Assembly (NCBI GenBank): GCA_036741775.1
Contig: DAINRQ010000025.1
Span: forward strand, 4,902 to 68,901
Reading direction: 5' to 3'
Length of the DNA: 64,000 bases
Origin: JAJKIV01 sp036741775
GTDB lineage: Bacteria > Gemmatimonadota > Gemmatimonadetes > Gemmatimonadales > Gemmatimonadaceae
The notes under the pieces are model-generated. The model saw nothing but the letters and a program-made list of their open reading frames with translations, was not told where the DNA came from and did not search any database. The first letter of the stretch is position 1; every line of letters begins with the position of its first letter. Positions 7,182 to 15,388 of this stretch are shown here, piece by piece. The translations under genes and the position numbers were made by a program.

Positions 7182-8527
7182 CGCAGGACGATCCCTCGCT
7201 CGACTCCCTCGATCGGCGCGACTTTCTCAAAACGGCGTCCGTGGCCGGGGTCGGGCTCGCGATGTCCAGCCGAGTCGGTCCGCTGCTCGCGCAGGGTCGC
7301 TCACCTAACGAGACTGTCCGGGCCGCCGTCATCGGGCTCAACAGCCGCGGGCTCACTCATCTACAGGACGTCGTCCGGAGCGCGAACGCCGAGCTGGCCA
7401 CTCTGTGCGATGTAGATGCGCAGGTGCTCGCCAAGGCGATGGACATGGCGTCCAAGGCGCAGTCGAAACCGGTGACGGCCGTCGGCGACTTTCGGCGCGT
7501 GCTCGACGACAGGGACATCGACGCCGTCTTCATCGCGATGCCGGATCACTGGCACACGGCGGCGACCGTCATGGCACTGCAGGCGGGGAAGCACGTCTAC
7601 GTCGAGAAGCCGGCCAGTCACGACCCGCACGAGGCACAGCTGCTCGGTCAGGCCCAGCGCCAGTATCAGCGCGTGGTGCAGTTAGGCACGCAACAGCGCT
7701 CGGACCCGCGGACGCGCGAGGTGATCCAGGCGATCCATGAAGGCCTCATTGGCCGAGCGTATTACGCGCGCGCGTGGTACGCGAACAAACGCGACACGAT
7801 CGGGCGAGGGAAGCCGGCCCCGGTTCCGGCGACGCTCGACTACGAGCTCTGGCAGGGACCGGCCCCACGCACGCCGTACCGCGACAACATCATCCACTAC
7901 AACTGGCACTGGTTCCGGCGGTGGGGGACGGGCGAGATCTGCAACAACGGCACGCACGAGATCGACGTCGCCCGCTGGGCGTTAGGCGTCGAGTACCCCA
8001 CCCGCATCACCTCGGTCGGTGGGCGCCATCACTTCGACGACGACTGGGAGTTCTACGACACGCAGGACGCCGGTTTCGAGTTCGAGGGACGAAAGCAGAT
8101 CGTCTGGCAGGGCCGAAGCTGCAACCCGTACCCCGTTGAAAGCCGAAGTCGCGGGGTCAGCGTTCACGGGACCGGCGGCACGGTGGTGCTGGATCGGAAC
8201 GGCTACATCGTCTACGACCTCGACAACAAGGTCGTGAAGGAGTCGCTCGCGCCCGCGAGAACCGATGGTCTCAACGTGAGCGCGGACGACACGGCCACGC
8301 AGATCCACGTGGACAATTTCGTGGCCGCGATTCGTACGGCAACTGCGCTGCACGCGCCGATCGAGGAGGGGGTGAAGAGCGTGATGCTCTGCCATCTCGG
8401 AAACATTGCGCAGCGGACGGGTCGTGCGCTCGTGACCGACGCGGGCTCGGGGCGCATCAGCGCGGATGCGGATGCCATGAAGCTGTGGCGCCGCGACTAC
8501 GCGCCGGGGTGGGAACCGAAGGTCTAA
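7178..8527 (+). CDS. Gfo/Idh/MocA family oxidoreductase with Tat signal
   Basis: A twin-arginine-type N-terminus (RRDFLKTASVAGVGLAMSS, residues 13-31) precedes a Rossmann NAD(P)-binding domain. That domain carries VRAAVIGLNSRG, the AMPDHWH segment and the family EKP motif (HVYVEKPASHD). A C-terminal alpha/beta domain follows, with TGEICNNGTHEIDVARWALG. Members oxidise or isomerise sugars and cyclitols. The 449-residue length is normal for the exported Bacteroidota/Gemmatimonadota/Planctomycetota subgroup, which is often encoded beside DUF1080 proteins, as here (four-base overlap). The pair probably acts in the periplasm on glycosides through 3-keto intermediates. A terminator hairpin follows at 8564. 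Confidence 0.88.
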   Translation: MTQDDPSLDSLDRRDFLKTASVAGVGLAMSSRVGPLLAQGRSPNETVRAAVIGLNSRGLTHLQDVVRSANAELATLCDVDAQVLAKAMDMASKAQSKPVTAVGDFRRVLDDRDIDAVFIAMPDHWHTAATVMALQAGKHVYVEKPASHDPHEAQLLGQAQRQYQRVVQLGTQQRSDPRTREVIQAIHEGLIGRAYYARAWYANKRDTIGRGKPAPVPATLDYELWQGPAPRTPYRDNIIHYNWHWFRRWGTGEICNNGTHEIDVARWALGVEYPTRITSVGGRHHFDDDWEFYDTQDAGFEFEGRKQIVWQGRSCNPYPVESRSRGVSVHGTGGTVVLDRNGYIVYDLDNKVVKESLAPARTDGLNVSADDTATQIHVDNFVAAIRTATALHAPIEEGVKSVMLCHLGNIAQRTGRALVTDAGSGRISADADAMKLWRRDYAPGWEPKV

Positions 8528-8563
8528 GCGTCCATTGATCGGGTAGGGAAGGTGTAGGAAGCA

Positions 8564-8598
8564 GAGGCGTCGCACAGCCTTCAGGCCGTGCGACGCTC
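8564..8598. terminator. Bidirectional terminator-like hairpin
   Basis: The stem GAGGCGTCGCACAGCC pairs with GGCCGTGCGACGCTC around a TTCA loop, between the convergent ends of the oxidoreductase (8527) and the beta-helix pseudogene (8644). Its sequence closely matches the hairpin at 3679-3713. Confidence 0.65.
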
Positions 8599-8643
8599 CC
8601 TGGATCGCGCAGCGGATGCGCGATACTATCGTTAGGTGTGCTC

Positions 8644-9863
8644 CTACTTCCGCACCGCCGAGAGCCTGACCCCGCGCGACACCGATGCGGGTGCCACCCA
8701 GTCGGGGGTGTAGATGGTCGTCGCGGTTGCCTGCGCGGATCCGGCCTGCCAGGTCCCCGAATCCAGGAACATCTTCCGCGCCCACGTCGTGGTGGTCGGG
8801 GTGCAGGCGACCTGCGTCGTCGCCGTCGTGTGGACCTGGTTGACCTCCTTGCCCGTCTTCTGGTCCTGCCGAAGCTCCAGCCGAAGCTGAATCGTCTCGT
8901 CACGCGTGCACTTCATCGTGCCCGTGAGCAGCGCGTACCCGGCGCCCGTGTCGAGCCGAGCGGTCGGATCAATGGCGATCGTGACCTTGGTGAAGTCGTT
9001 GAACTCGAACGCGCCGGCGTCGCACTTCGCGTCGCGGACCACGTGGCGCTGATCCTCGTAGGCGTAGTTGCACTCCACCCCCGCGTTGTACGCCGGGCTC
9101 GTGTGGGGAATGGCGTGTGTCATGTTCGGCCCGCCGTTGTTCGCCAGCGGCATGAGCATGGGATCCGATGGCGTGATGGCTGCATCGGCGCAGCTCCAGT
9201 CGTTCACGATGTTCGTGCCGACGTAATCGAGTCCGTGATATGTCGCGCAGTTCGGGCCACCGTTGTTGGAGATGATCGAGTTCTCCAGCGTGATCGGCCC
9301 CGTCGTGCCGCCCTGAAACCCATAGGGCCCGATGCCCCCGGCTGCGTTGAACGCTACCGTGCTGTTCCCGAACCAGAGCTTGGTGTAATCCGAGTACATG
9401 ACTGCTGCACGACTCGTCGTGTTGCCGCTGATCGTGCTGTTGGCGATCACCCCTCCCTCGAGGACGAAGACCGCGCCGTCCGGTCCGCGATTGCCTGTGA
9501 CGGTTGTGTGATACATGTCGATCTGACGCGCCTGGACCGCAGAGGCGATCGGCGCATTCCCCTTGGTCAGCGTCAGATTGACCAGACCGAGCAATGAGCC
9601 GGCGTCGATGAGGCGGAACTGGTCCTTCCCGCTGATCGTGATGCCGCCGGGCGGCCCGAAAATGTCCGTCGGGAACGTGAACACCAGCCCGGCGTCGAGT
9701 GTGATCGTCTTGCCGCCGAGCGTCGAGTCGAACATGATCGTCCCGCCGACCGAATCGACTTGGGCGCGACGGGGTCGTCATCGCTACAGGCACCGAGTGC
9801 GGCGAGCGCTGCGATGAACACTGCGCGCGACCAGCCGGCCGCGCGTGAAGCAACGATATCCAT
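8644..9863 (-). pseudogene. Beta-helix lipoprotein copy 2, N-terminally frameshifted and deleted
   Basis: The signal peptide starts at the ATG at 9863 (VFIAALAALGACSDDDPVAPK) in one frame. The beta-helix, the anchor-Q motif (ANNGGPNMTHA, DQRHVVRD, CDAGAFEF) and the C-terminal domain continue in a second frame from about 9760 to 8644. Compared with copy 1, about 40 residues between lipobox and helix are missing and the reading frame changes at the deletion. The last 140 residues are almost identical to copy 1. Either a real decayed paralog or, less likely, an assembly error. An internal ATG at 9735 could still give a signal-less protein. Confidence 0.65.
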
Positions 9864-9970
9864 CTGACCATCTCCACGGTTGATGTGAGTCCTGCACTCG
9901 TATAGGCGCGGCCGACCGCGCGAACGAGCCACAGGCGCACCGTGGAAGCGGCGGCTGGCCTACCAGCAAT

Positions 9971-10003
9971 AGAGCGCCGCACGATCGACTCGTGCGGCGC
10001 TCT
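9971..10003. terminator. Perfect 14-bp stem hairpin
   Basis: AGAGCGCCGCACGA pairs perfectly with TCGTGCGGCGCTCT around a 5-base loop, downstream of the minus-strand gene ending at 10072. The stem shares a GAGCGYCGCAC core with the hairpins at 3679 and 8564. Confidence 0.65.
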
Positions 10004-10071
10004 CCGTAGAACCACCTGACGCTGTGTAGAAACGGCCTCGCCTAACGAAAACTCGAGCTAAGGGATGACGC

Positions 10072-10536
10072 TCAGGGCAGCTTCGCCTGCGGGTAGCGGC
10101 TCTTCACGTTCGTGAGCGAGCTGAAGCCGGCGCGCTCCACGACCTTCGTGCTCGGCGAGTAGCCAACCACCCACGCACCCTGCTCGGGCGCCTGTGCGAA
10201 GGTCATGACCGCGATGTAGACCTTGAGCGCCCCATCGTCGAACTGCACCTCGGCGTCGGTGCTCTTGAGCTCGCCGAAACGGGTCGCGATCCGCGAGGCC
10301 ATCTCGTTCACCCCCTCCGCCGACTTCATCGACTCGCGGAGTTGGGGTCCGGCATGGGCGTACGCACTGTCGCCCTGCTTCGCGAAGACCCACTTCACGA
10401 ACTGGCGCGGGAAGGCGAGCGAGTCCGCTGCGGCACCCTCAGCGGTGGCGCGCGACGCCTGCGCGCGAAGGGCGGCGGGGGCGAGAAACAGCGCGGCGAA
10501 GGCGCCGGCGACGAGGACGCGGAGGGTTCCAGGCAT
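10072..10536 (-). CDS. Small secreted hypothetical protein
   Basis: A 154-residue protein with a clear Sec signal (LRVLVAGAFAALFLAPAALRAQA, cleavage after RAQA). The mature part is a compact alpha/beta domain with FPRQFVKWVFAKQGDSAY and a strand pair VQFDDGALKVYIAVMTFAQ. The arrangement is reminiscent of small NTF2-like or DUF3887-like secreted domains, but I cannot assign a family firmly. It is transcribed alone and ends before the hairpin at 9971; 55 bases upstream of its start the sequence runs into an assembly gap, so its promoter is only partly visible. Confidence 0.6.
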   Translation of the reverse strand: MPGTLRVLVAGAFAALFLAPAALRAQASRATAEGAAADSLAFPRQFVKWVFAKQGDSAYAHAGPQLRESMKSAEGVNEMASRIATRFGELKSTDAEVQFDDGALKVYIAVMTFAQAPEQGAWVVGYSPSTKVVERAGFSSLTNVKSRYPQAKLP

Positions 10537-10591
10537 GAGGTCGGGGGCTGCGGAAAAGGAGAGAGAGGCTGTCGTGCACCTGGCGCCATGG

Positions 10592-10691
10592 NNNNNNNNN
10601 NNNNNNNNNNNNNNNNNNNNNNNNNNNNNNNNNNNNNNNNNNNNNNNNNNNNNNNNNNNNNNNNNNNNNNNNNNNNNNNNNNNNNNNNNNN
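10592..10691. other. Assembly gap (100 N)
   Basis: Exactly 100 N, the usual placeholder for a scaffold join of unknown size. The true distance between the flanking genes, and whether more beta-helix family sequence lies here, is unknown. Confidence 0.98.
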
Positions 10692-10733
10692 TTCCTCATC
10701 ACCCGCTTCGCGGGTACTCGGCTCGGAACGACG

Positions 10734-11356
10734 CTACTTGCGGCTGAAGCTGATCTTGACCGGTGCGGCAGCACCGGCCGGCGTGGCCCACACCGGTGTG
10801 TTGAAGGTCTGCGCGCTGGCCCTGGCCGCGCCGCTCTTCCACGCGCCGTCGGTCAGCACCATCGTGGCGCTCCACGGCCGCGCGGTCGTGGTGCAGGTCA
10901 CGGGGATGTCGCTGGCCGCGTGCACGTCGACCACCTGGCCGCCGACCTTCTGATCCTGATGGAGCTCGAGCGCGAGACGGCACGAGTCGTTGCGCGTGAC
11001 GTTAGGCGCACTTCCACAGCTCGTGTCGTCCGAGAGGTTGCTCCCGGTGTAGCGGAACTCGAAGATCTGGGCGCAGTTCATCCGCGGCGTCCCGGTGTAC
11101 GCCACGATCGCGTTCTGGAAGTACGGGCGTGGGTTGATACTCGAGTTCCCGTGCGGGACGATGCCCGGCGCCGGCCCGTTCCGGGCCACGGTGCTGTTGT
11201 TCATCGCGAACCCGCCGGCATAGCCGGCCGCGACACGTTCGGCCCGATAGGCGCGACGGGCTCATCGGCGCACGCGCCGAGGGTGGCGAGCGCGGCGAGC
11301 GCGGTGTTCTTGAACGGGCGCGGCGTTCGCCCGTCGCGCAAAGTGATTCGGAACAT
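10734..11356 (-). pseudogene. Beta-helix lipoprotein copy 3, heavily deleted
   Basis: The ATG at 11356 starts a lipoprotein signal (TALAALATLGACADEPVAP) that stops after 51 codons at 11201. The stop overlaps by four bases (ATGA) an ATG at 11204, from which 156 codons encode a shrunken family member. That piece keeps one asparagine-ladder turn (NSTVARN), a Cys-containing YTGSNLSDDTSCG segment and the C-terminal domain (LELHQDQKVGGQVVDVHA to KISFSRK). Most of the helix and the whole NGGP/DQR/CDIGAFE block are missing. The lesion resembles copy 2: lipobox kept, region behind it deleted, frame changed. Function unlikely unless translational coupling yields two peptides. Confidence 0.6.
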
Positions 11357-11371
11357 GGTTGTCTCCCGGGT

Positions 11372-11403
11372 GGGTTGCGCTTGTGATTCAGTTGGCGCAA
11401 CCC
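11372..11403 (-). promoter_or_regulatory. Leader hairpin of beta-helix copy 3
   Basis: A perfect 9-bp stem, GGGTTGCGC (11372-11380) with GCGCAACCC (11395-11403), lies 16-47 bases upstream of the ATG at 11356. It sits where copies 1 and 4 also have leader stems. Confidence 0.4.
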
Positions 11404-11485
11404 GCTGCTGAATCGGGCCGTGTCCGCCTTCCTGCCGACACTGCGTAGACGTTGGTGAGGCCTACCCTACACAAGGAACTCACCA

Positions 11486-12898
11486 ATGACGCGCATATTA
11501 CCGGACCCGACCTTCTACGCCACACCTCAGCTGGCGATGGAGGCGCCGCCCGAGTCTCTCGCATACGTCGCGCTGCTCGCGACCGACGATGACCAGCGCG
11601 ACGCCCTTGGCGTCATCGACACGAACCCCGCGTCGTCCGACTTCGGTCAGCTCGTGGGCCGCGTGGATTTTCCCCAGGGCGGCAACGAGCTTCACCACTT
11701 CGGCTGGAACGCGTGCAGCTCCCACCTCTGCCCGTACGCGCCTAACGCGCACGTCGAGCGGCGGTACCTGGTCGTACCGGGTACGCACTCCTCACGCATT
11801 CACATCGTGGACACGAAGCCCGACCCCCGCTCACCGCGCCTCGTGAAGGTGATCGAGGGGGAAGAAGTGATGCGCAAGACGGGATACGCGGCGCCTCACA
11901 CCGTGCACTGCGGCCCGGACGGGATCTACATGAACGCCCTCGGCGCCACCGACGGCAACGGACCTGGAGGCATCTTCATGCTCGACCACGAGACCTTCGA
12001 CGTGAAGGGCCGATGGGAACAGGACCGAGGTCCGCAGTATCTGGCGTACGACTTCGCGTGGCACCTCGGGCACGACACGCTCGTCACGAGCGAATGGGGC
12101 ACGCCGAACATGGTGAAGGACGGCGTGAACCCCGAGCTCCTTCTCGCCGGGAAGTACGGCCACGCGCTGCACGTCTGGGACCTCCGAAAGCGGCGGCACA
12201 TCAAGGCGATCGAGCTGGGCCTCGAGCAGCAGATGGTGCTCGAGCTTCGTCCGGCGCACAACCCGACGCGCGCGTACGGCTTCGCCGGCGTCGTCGTGTC
12301 GCTCGCCGACCTCTCGGCGTCCGTCTTCGTGTGGTACCTCGATAGCAGCAACGGCAATCCGAATGGCGAGTGGAAGGCGCGCAAGGTGATCACCATCCCC
12401 GCGGAGCCTGCCGACCCGTCACTCCTGCCGCCGATGCTCAAAGGATTCGGAGCCGTGCCGCCGTTCATCACGGACATCAACCTGTCAGTGGACGACCGCT
12501 TCCTGTACGTCTCGTGCTGGGGGACCGGCGAGCTCCGGCAGTACGACGTGAGCGACCCGTTCTCGCCCGTCCTGACGAGCGTTGCGCGACTGGGCGGCAT
12601 CGTGAGTCGGGCGGCGCATCCGAAGGCGCCGGACAAACCGCTCAATGGCGGTCCGCAGATGGTGGAGGTGAGCCGTGACGGCCGGCGTGTCTACCTGACG
12701 AACTCGCTCTACTCGCCGTGGGACGCGCAGTTCTATCCCGACGGCATCCGCGGGTGGGTCGCCAAGCTCGACGTCGGCCATTCGGGCGGGATGACGGTCG
12801 ATCCGCGATTCCTCGTGGAACTGGAGCATGGCATGCGCCCGCATCAGGTCCGGCTGCTTGGCGGGGATGCCTCGTCCGACTCGTTCTGCTTCGGCTGA
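11486..12898 (+). CDS. Selenium-binding protein 56 family (methanethiol oxidase-like)
   Basis: The 470-residue protein is a full-length SBP56 member (usual length 450-480). It shows ELHHFGWNACSSHLCPY, whose Cys residues correspond to the SBP56 CSSC-type metal/selenium site, then ERRYLVVPGTHSSRIHIVDT, KTGYAAPHTVHCGPDGIYM, a central TSEWGTPNM and C-terminal YVSCWGTGELRQYDVSD and HGMRPHQVRLLGGD. These proteins are seven-bladed propellers, and characterised members oxidise methanethiol to formaldehyde, hydrogen sulfide and hydrogen peroxide, using copper. No signal peptide is visible, unlike some bacterial MtoX. A membrane protein gene follows after 11 bases and is probably cotranscribed. An AAGGA lies 8 bases before the ATG. 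Confidence 0.88.
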   Translation: MTRILPDPTFYATPQLAMEAPPESLAYVALLATDDDQRDALGVIDTNPASSDFGQLVGRVDFPQGGNELHHFGWNACSSHLCPYAPNAHVERRYLVVPGTHSSRIHIVDTKPDPRSPRLVKVIEGEEVMRKTGYAAPHTVHCGPDGIYMNALGATDGNGPGGIFMLDHETFDVKGRWEQDRGPQYLAYDFAWHLGHDTLVTSEWGTPNMVKDGVNPELLLAGKYGHALHVWDLRKRRHIKAIELGLEQQMVLELRPAHNPTRAYGFAGVVVSLADLSASVFVWYLDSSNGNPNGEWKARKVITIPAEPADPSLLPPMLKGFGAVPPFITDINLSVDDRFLYVSCWGTGELRQYDVSDPFSPVLTSVARLGGIVSRAAHPKAPDKPLNGGPQMVEVSRDGRRVYLTNSLYSPWDAQFYPDGIRGWVAKLDVGHSGGMTVDPRFLVELEHGMRPHQVRLLGGDASSDSFCFG

Positions 12899-12909
12899 GC
12901 GACGGCGGA

Positions 12910-13590
12910 ATGACGACCTCCACGATGTGGCCCTGGGCAGCGTTGCTGCTGCTCGGGGCCACGCACGGCATCAACCCGGGCATGGGGTGGCTACTCGCGG
13001 TAGGCCTGGGTTTACAGCAGCGCGATCGCCGCGCGGTGCTGCGCGCGCTCGCCCCGCTCGCGGCGGGTCACGCGCTCGCGATGGGTGCAGCGCTCGTCGC
13101 ACTCGCGGCCATTGGCGCCGTGGTGGCTGCCGAGTACGTCCGGTGGTTCGTCGCGGTCGCGCTGATTGCGGTCGCCACGCGCTCTCTCCTCAGCCACCGG
13201 CACCCGCGGTGGGGCGGTATGCGGATGGGCGCGCGGGATCTCACCGCGTGGTCGTTCCTCATGGCCTCCGCCCACGGTGCGGGGCTCATGGCGCTGCCGT
13301 TCGTGCTGCGACTCGCCGCGGTGCCCGTGCCGGCGAACTCGTTAGGACATGCGCACTCGGCGCACGGGAGCCACGTCGCGACGGCGGCGATTGCGAGTTC
13401 CGCGCCGCCCCTTGCGAGCATCGGTGCGGTCATGCTCCACACCGTTGGCTACCTCACGGTGACGGCATTCGTCGCCGTCATCGTGTACGATCGGCTGGGC
13501 CTCCGCCTGCTGCGCACGATGTGGGTGAACGTCGATGTGATCTGGGCGTTCGCGCTGATCGCGATGGCAGTGTTGGCCGTGGCGCTTTGA
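12910..13590 (+). CDS. Integral membrane protein downstream of SBP56
   Basis: Starting at ATG 12910 (preceded by GGCGGA), the 226-residue product has about six hydrophobic segments. Conserved-looking histidine motifs sit within or next to membrane helices (GATHGINPGMGW, GHALAMG, SAHGAGLMALP, a His-rich HAHSAHGSH loop and MLHTVGYL). The arrangement recalls metal-transport membrane proteins of the urease-accessory/NicO or TauE-like type, but I recognise it only as a conserved hypothetical membrane family. Eleven bases separate it from the copper-dependent SBP56 gene, so a role in metal supply or cofactor insertion is an attractive inference. Confidence 0.65.
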   Translation: MTTSTMWPWAALLLLGATHGINPGMGWLLAVGLGLQQRDRRAVLRALAPLAAGHALAMGAALVALAAIGAVVAAEYVRWFVAVALIAVATRSLLSHRHPRWGGMRMGARDLTAWSFLMASAHGAGLMALPFVLRLAAVPVPANSLGHAHSAHGSHVATAAIASSAPPLASIGAVMLHTVGYLTVTAFVAVIVYDRLGLRLLRTMWVNVDVIWAFALIAMAVLAVAL

Positions 13591-13750
13591 CCAAACCGAT
13601 CACCAGGCGTCGGGTGGGCGGGGCAACTCGCCGAGCTCGGGACGGTCCGCCTCGTATAGCCAGCGAGAGACGTCGACCCCGGTCTTGCCGAATCGAAAGG
13701 GAATGCGCATGTCGGGAGCACGCCTTCCGCGTGATGACTATGGAGGACCG

Positions 13751-14245
13751 TTGAAGATCATTCCCCACCGCCGCTTCAGCCTGGACACGCCGCTCTCGCC
13801 GTCGGAGGTGGAGGCGCGCTTACGTGATGCCGTCGAGGCCCCCGCGTTCCGCTGGACGAGATCGGACCGCCCGTTCACCGGCAGAGTGGAGGGCGCAACG
13901 TTCGACATCATGCGCAACGTGCAAGGACGCAATTCGTTCCGGCCACAAGTGCGCGGAACGATCGTGGCTGCGGGTCGCGGTGCCCGGGTCACCGGCACGA
14001 TGCAAGTTCACCTGGTGGTGCTGGTGATGATGGGGTTCTTGTTGCCGACGCTCGCTATCGCGTTCATCACGCTCATGGTGGGGGAACTGCGGCGCGGAGC
14101 CTTCAATCCGGTGTTCATCGCGCCGATCGTGGTAGTGGCGACGCTGCCCGTTGCGATGGTGGTCACGTTCGCGCGGGAAGCCCGGCGCGCGTTCAGCGAG
14201 CTCGGTCGAATCGTGCAGGCGTCGCAGGGCGAAGGCCCCCGTTAG
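13751..14245 (+). CDS. Two-helix membrane hypothetical protein
   Basis: TTG 13751 is chosen because GGAGG sits 4 bases upstream; the frame is open to 13685, with ATG codons at 13703 and 13709 as alternatives. The 164-residue product has a soluble N-terminal 80 residues (LSPSEVEARLRDAVE, FTGRVEGATFDIMR) and then two membrane segments (LVVLVMMGFLLPTLAIAFI and PVFIAPIVVVATLPVAMVV). No motif identifies it. It resembles small membrane proteins with a PH-like or bPH domain in front, but that is a guess. Confidence 0.5.
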   Translation: MKIIPHRRFSLDTPLSPSEVEARLRDAVEAPAFRWTRSDRPFTGRVEGATFDIMRNVQGRNSFRPQVRGTIVAAGRGARVTGTMQVHLVVLVMMGFLLPTLAIAFITLMVGELRRGAFNPVFIAPIVVVATLPVAMVVTFAREARRAFSELGRIVQASQGEGPR

Positions 14246-14290
14246 CAGGTGCTCGAGGCTCGAGCCCCGTGGCGTGGATCTTATTACTCC

Positions 14291-14327
14291 TTGATATGAG
14301 GATATTTTAGGGTTATCGTGCGATAAC
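14291..14327 (+). promoter_or_regulatory. Promoter with overlapping operator for the nucleotidyltransferase module
   Basis: An unusually AT-rich patch contains TTGATA (14291-14296) and TATCGT (14314-14319) 17 bp apart, a plausible sigma-70 promoter. The perfect inverted repeat GTTATCG-TG-CGATAAC (14312-14327) overlaps the -10 element, as expected for an autorepressed operon. The first gene begins 20 bases later. Confidence 0.6.
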
Positions 14328-14346
14328 GAGTGAAAGGTGGAGCGAA

Positions 14347-14868
14347 ATGGCCCTCAGCCGCTCGCAGTTCGCCGCCGTCGTGGGCACCGACGAGAAATGG
14401 GTCGAGAACGCCGCTCGCGCGCTTGGCCGTCGTCTCGAGTACACGCCGGCCGAGGCGCGGTGGATGGGAATGGTACGGCTCCTGGCGCGTGACCTCGGAA
14501 TCCCGGTTGCCCGGGCGGGCGAGCTCGCGGACGACGCGCTACGCCAACCGACCGAGACGCGGGCGCTGACGCTCGCCACATCCGAGGATGGCGCGGCCGC
14601 CCTCGTGGTCGACCTTGCGCGGTACCACTCGACGTTCGCCGCGGCACTCTCGGCGGCCATGAACCACGGGGGCCCGCGGCGGCGCGGGCGGCGGCCGCCG
14701 TCGAGGCCAGCGCGCGTTCGTGAGTCCGTCGCGCGAGCCGAGGCGTACGGCGTGGACGTGTCGCTGCTTCGAGAGGCCCTCGCGAGATCGCCGGCGGAGC
14801 GTCTCGCGCGACTCGACGCGAACGCCGCGTTCCTGAACGCGCTGCGGCCGGTGTCCGACGGCCAGTGA
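14347..14868 (+). CDS. Partner protein of a nucleotidyltransferase, putative antitoxin or toxin
   Basis: A GGTGGAG lies 7 bases before the ATG. The 173-residue protein is mostly helical. Residues 1-60 (SRSQFAAVVGTDEKWVENAA, then LEYTPAEARWMGMVRLLARD) look like a winged or helix-turn-helix DNA-binding start. A basic GGPRRRGRRPPSRPAR linker follows, and the end (SPAERLARLDANAAFLNALR) is a helix typical of partners of minimal nucleotidyltransferases. Its stop overlaps the GTG start of the nucleotidyltransferase by four bases, so the two are coupled. The operator overlapping the promoter fits an autoregulated toxin-antitoxin-like module, with this gene the likely DNA binder. Confidence 0.6.
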   Translation: MALSRSQFAAVVGTDEKWVENAARALGRRLEYTPAEARWMGMVRLLARDLGIPVARAGELADDALRQPTETRALTLATSEDGAAALVVDLARYHSTFAAALSAAMNHGGPRRRGRRPPSRPARVRESVARAEAYGVDVSLLREALARSPAERLARLDANAAFLNALRPVSDGQ

Positions 14869-15347
14869 GCTTCGCCTCGATGCTCCAGGGGCTGACGGCG
14901 GCCGGCGTTCGGTTCGTCGTTGTCGGCGGTGTGGCGGCCGCCGCGCACGGTTCGGCGCACGTCACGAACGACCTCGATATTTGCTACGACACGGCACCCG
15001 ACAACATCGCTCGCCTAACGACGCTACTCGCCGAGTGGGAGGGCTACCCACGGGGGGTCGAGCGTGGGCTGCCGTTCTTCATGGATGAGCGCCAGTTCCG
15101 CGCGACGCCGCTCATGACCCTGACGACGCGTGAAGGCAATCTCGACGTGCTCGATCGGGTCGCCGGCGTCGGCGTCTTCCGGGACGCGCTGGAGCACTCG
15201 GTCGAGTTCGAGGCGTTCGGGGTCCAGTTCCCCACGCTCGATCTTCCAGCGCTCATCCGCGCCAAGCGCGCGGTGGGCCGGCCGAAGGACATCGCGCAAC
15301 TGCCGGAGCTCGAGGCGCTCGCCGCGCTGCGACGGAGAGCGCGCTGA
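14865..15347 (+). CDS. Nucleotidyltransferase (DUF6036/AbiEii-like)
   Basis: The 160-residue protein carries the polymerase-beta nucleotidyltransferase signature: FVVVGGVAAAAHGS (GG at residues 21-22, HGS at 28-30) followed by NDLDICYD with the metal-binding Asp36 and Asp38. The rest (LMTLTTREGNLDVLDRVAGV, LDLPALIRAKRAVGRPKDIA) follows the pattern of the nucleotidyl_transf/DUF6036 group, some members of which are toxins that modify tRNA or partner proteins. The start is GTG 14865 in a GTGA overlap with the upstream gene. Substrate unknown; assignment to a toxin role is inference from the gene pair and its operator. Confidence 0.8.
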   Translation: MSFASMLQGLTAAGVRFVVVGGVAAAAHGSAHVTNDLDICYDTAPDNIARLTTLLAEWEGYPRGVERGLPFFMDERQFRATPLMTLTTREGNLDVLDRVAGVGVFRDALEHSVEFEAFGVQFPTLDLPALIRAKRAVGRPKDIAQLPELEALAALRRRAR

Positions 15348-15388
15348 CATGCGACGTCGAGATCGGTGTCACGCAGCCGCCCCGTGTA

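Noticed and set aside
8638..9597. 319-codon plus-strand frame opposite the beta-helix pseudogene
   Set aside because: The same antisense pattern appears opposite copy 1 and results from the repeated protein sequence on the other strand.
13685..13750. Upstream ATG starts for the 13751 gene
   Set aside because: ATG codons at 13703 and 13709 are in frame, but only the TTG at 13751 has a well-placed GGAGG; kept as an alternative, not the call.
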